Source: an uncultured Bacteroidaceae bacterium (GTDB lineage Bacteria; Bacteroidota; Bacteroidia; Bacteroidales; Bacteroidaceae). Taken from it: DNA of 64,000 nt. The stretch lies in NCBI GenBank assembly GCA_905234745.1, contig CAJOJD010000009.1:1494-65493 (forward strand). Direction: 5' to 3'. The position numbers and the translations under genes are program-made. Below the pieces are notes generated by a model, which worked only from the letters and a program-made list of their open reading frames with translations, had not been told where the DNA came from and did no database searches. Positions 61,776 to 64,000 of this stretch are shown here, piece by piece (position 1 is the first letter of the stretch; each line of letters starts with the position of its first letter).

Positions 61776-62300
61776 TTAATTCTCTCTTTCTCCAAGAGTC
61801 TTGAGGACTCCGTGGATGGTGTTTGCACCAGACTGCAGAGCAGAAATGACGTTCTTGGCCGGTGACTGCAGGAGTGCAATGACGTCGGCGATGAGCTCCT
61901 TCTTGCTCTTGATGTTGACCAGTGCCTCCAGCTGGTTGGCTCCGATGTAGAAGCTTTCCTCTGCGTAAGCAGCCTTGAGGCCCGGGATACCGGTTTTCTT
62001 GTCAGTAACGTCCTTCAGAAGCTTGGCGGGAGCGTTGGCTGCGTTTGACAGCATCAGAGCTGTGGTACCCTTAAGTGAGTCATACAGCGGTGAATAGTCT
62101 GCATCCAGCTGATCCAGTGCCTTCTGAAGAAGAGTGTTCTTGACAACGACCATCTTAACCTCACTCTTGAAGCACTTTCTGCGAAGGTCGCTTGTAGCCG
62201 ATGAGTTAAGACCGGTTACGTCAACCAGGTAGAAAGCTGAGTAGCTCTGAATTGTCTGCTTCAGGGACTCTATTACAAGTGCTTTATCTTCTTTCTTCAT
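61776..62300 (-). CDS. rplJ: 50S ribosomal protein L10
   Basis: Position upstream of rpl[25 protein letters not shown]...[11 protein letters not shown]. Confidence 0.95.
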   Translation of the reverse strand: MKKEDKALVIESLKQTIQSYSAFYLVDVTGLNSSATSDLRRKCFKSEVKMVVVKNTLLQKALDQLDADYSPLYDSLKGTTALMLSNAANAPAKLLKDVTDKKTGIPGLKAAYAEESFYIGANQLEALVNIKSKKELIADVIALLQSPAKNVISALQSGANTIHGVLKTLGEREN

Positions 62301-62312
62301 GATCGTCAGTTA

Positions 62313-63008
62313 TTATTCGTCAAATGACTTGGTATCAATCTTGATACCCTTGCTCATAGTACTTGAAAGATAAAGACTCTTGATATAAGTACCCTTAGCT
62401 GCAGAAGGTTTCAGTTTGATGATAGTATCAATAAACTCTTTTGCGTTCTCTCTGATAGCATCGGCAGTGAAAGATACCTTACCGATTGAAGTGTGGACGA
62501 TACCGCTCTTGTCAACCTTGAAGTCAATCTTACCTTGCTTGACCTCCTTGACAGCTTTGGCAACATCCATTGTTACTGTACCGCTCTTGGGGTTAGGCAT
62601 GAGTCCACGGGGACCCAGTACGCGACCAAGAGGACCAAGCTTACCCATGAGGGCAGGCTGGGTGATGATGACGTCGATGTCAGTCCAACCACCCTTGATC
62701 TTCTCGATGTACTCCTCAAAACCTACATAGTCAGCACCAGCCTCCTTTGCAGCTGCCTCCTGATCGGGAGTGCAGAGAGCAAGAACTCTGGTAACCTTAC
62801 CTGTACCGTTAGGAAGAGATACAACGCCACGGACCATCTGGTTGGCCTTACGGGGATCAACACCAAGACGAACGTCGATATCGACAGATGCGTCAAACTT
62901 AGTGGTGGTGATATCCTTGACCAACTGAGATGCCTCCTTGAGGGTATATGCCTTGCCGGCTTCTATCTTAGAAGCGACACTCTTTTGGTTTTTAGTCAGT
63001 TTACCCAT
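62313..63008 (-). CDS. rplA: 50S ribosomal protein L1
   Basis: [43 protein letters not shown]. Confidence 0.97.
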   Translation of the reverse strand: MGKLTKNQKSVASKIEAGKAYTLKEASQLVKDITTTKFDASVDIDVRLGVDPRKANQMVRGVVSLPNGTGKVTRVLALCTPDQEAAAKEAGADYVGFEEYIEKIKGGWTDIDVIITQPALMGKLGPLGRVLGPRGLMPNPKSGTVTMDVAKAVKEVKQGKIDFKVDKSGIVHTSIGKVSFTADAIRENAKEFIDTIIKLKPSAAKGTYIKSLYLSSTMSKGIKIDTKSFDE

Positions 63009-63040
63009 TTCTTGAAACTTTTTTTAAGTGAAAGCAAGGA

Positions 63041-63466
63041 TTAGTCCTTAACTGTGATTCCCATGCTTCTTGCGGTACCTGCTACCATTGAGATAGCTGA
63101 TTCCAGTGTGAAGCAGTTCAGGTCGGGCATCTTATCCTGTGCAATCGCTTCTACCTGAGCCTTTGTTACTGAAGCAACTTTCTTACGGTTAGGTTCGGGT
63201 GAACCGCCCTTAGCGCGTGAAGCCTCAAGCAACTGGATGGCTACAGGAGGAGTCTTTATGACAAAGTCGAATGACTTATCACTGTAGTAAGTGATGATCA
63301 CCGGCAGAGTCTTTCCTGATTTGTCCTGGGTTCTGGCGTTGAACTGCTTGCAAAACTCCATTATGTTCAAGCCCTTTGAACCGAGAGCCGGTCCTACGGG
63401 AGGTGATGGGTTTGCTGCGCCTCCTTTAATCTGTAATTTGATTAATCCAGCAACTTCTTTTGCCAT
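63041..63466 (-). CDS. rplK: 50S ribosomal protein L11
   Basis: [38 protein letters not shown]. Confidence 0.97.
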   Translation of the reverse strand: MAKEVAGLIKLQIKGGAANPSPPVGPALGSKGLNIMEFCKQFNARTQDKSGKTLPVIITYYSDKSFDFVIKTPPVAIQLLEASRAKGGSPEPNRKKVASVTKAQVEAIAQDKMPDLNCFTLESAISMVAGTARSMGITVKD

Positions 63467-63516
63467 TTTCCAAAAGTGAACACTATACGGAAAAGGTAAG
63501 CCTGGTAACAGGCGGC

Positions 63517-64000
63517 TTACATCTTCTCCACTTGCATAAAACCAAGATCTATAGGGGTCTTGCGACCAAAGATCTTGACCATGACCTTGAGCTTCTTCTT
63601 TGCGTCGTCAACCTCTTCAATGACACCATTGAAGCCTGAAAACGGTCCGAAGGTGACCTTCACTGTTTCGCCTACAGTGAACGGTACAAGAACCTCCTCT
63701 TGCGTCTCTTCGAGTTCATTCGCTGAACCCAATATCCTACTCACTTCTGAGGGACGGAGAGGCGTCGGATTATCCATGCCACCAAGAAATCCCAAAACGT
63801 TGGGGCAGCTTCTGAGGCGCTGCTTGATCTCTCCTACAAGGGCAGCCTCAACGAGGACATAACCCGGCAGATAGCTACGCTCCTTAACGACACGTTTGCC
63901 GTTCTGGACCTTAACCACCTTCTCTGTAGGGATAAGCACCTGACCAATGTATGCCTCAAGCTTGTTATTGCGGGTATCGGCCTCAAGATATTCCTTTACC
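63517..64000 (-). CDS. nusG: Transcription termination/antitermination protein NusG (5' end beyond window)
   Basis: Reverse frame open to window edge: [29 protein letters not shown]...[14 protein letters not shown]...[22 protein letters not shown]. Confidence 0.94.
   Translation of the reverse strand, partial: VKEYLEADTRNNKLEAYIGQVLIPTEKVVKVQNGKRVVKERSYLPGYVLVEAALVGEIKQRLRSCPNVLGFLGGMDNPTPLRPSEVSRILGSANELEETQEEVLVPFTVGETVKVTFGPFSGFNGVIEEVDDAKKKLKVMVKIFGRKTPIDLGFMQVEKM

Overview
64-kb window of a Bacteroidales-type chromosome. The assignment rests on TAnnTTTG -7 promoter motifs, Bacteroidetes-style gene families and gene order. It is mostly dense housekeeping DNA: KorAB, a GH127/esterase cluster, upp, a HicAB pair, pckA, dapB/lepB, acpP/fabF, an Lrp-dipeptidase operon, rpoN/purE/ispG/cysS, a PaaK/ACT/symporter/IorAB/aminotransferase aryl-acid cluster, dgt/dut, TPR/DUF4292/EnvC, prfB, and the nusG-rplK-rplA-rplJ-rplL-rpoB-rpoC operon on the minus strand. 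No CRISPR, phage, IS transposase or classical defence island was seen apart from HicAB. The most unusual signals are: (1) four intergenic palindromic elements of two sequence types at convergent gene ends, whose outer ends supply or abut the stop codons of the flanking genes; two of them share the same 6-nt loop (CGAAAA); (2) two conserved genes (korB, UDP-glucose dehydrogenase) each broken by a small deletion-like lesion of about 23-26 nt that gives the same +1 frame change; (3) a partial duplication of the paaK promoter and N-terminus with a 29-codon foreign-looking gene tail between the copies; (4) a HicA toxin frame with no NTG start at its natural N-terminus, sitting directly on a promoter -7 box; (5) structured RNA candidates in the pckA leader and between rplL and rpoB; (6) a perfect 10-bp inverted repeat upstream of an Lrp-dipeptidase operon. 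All family calls are from reading the translations; no database search was run.
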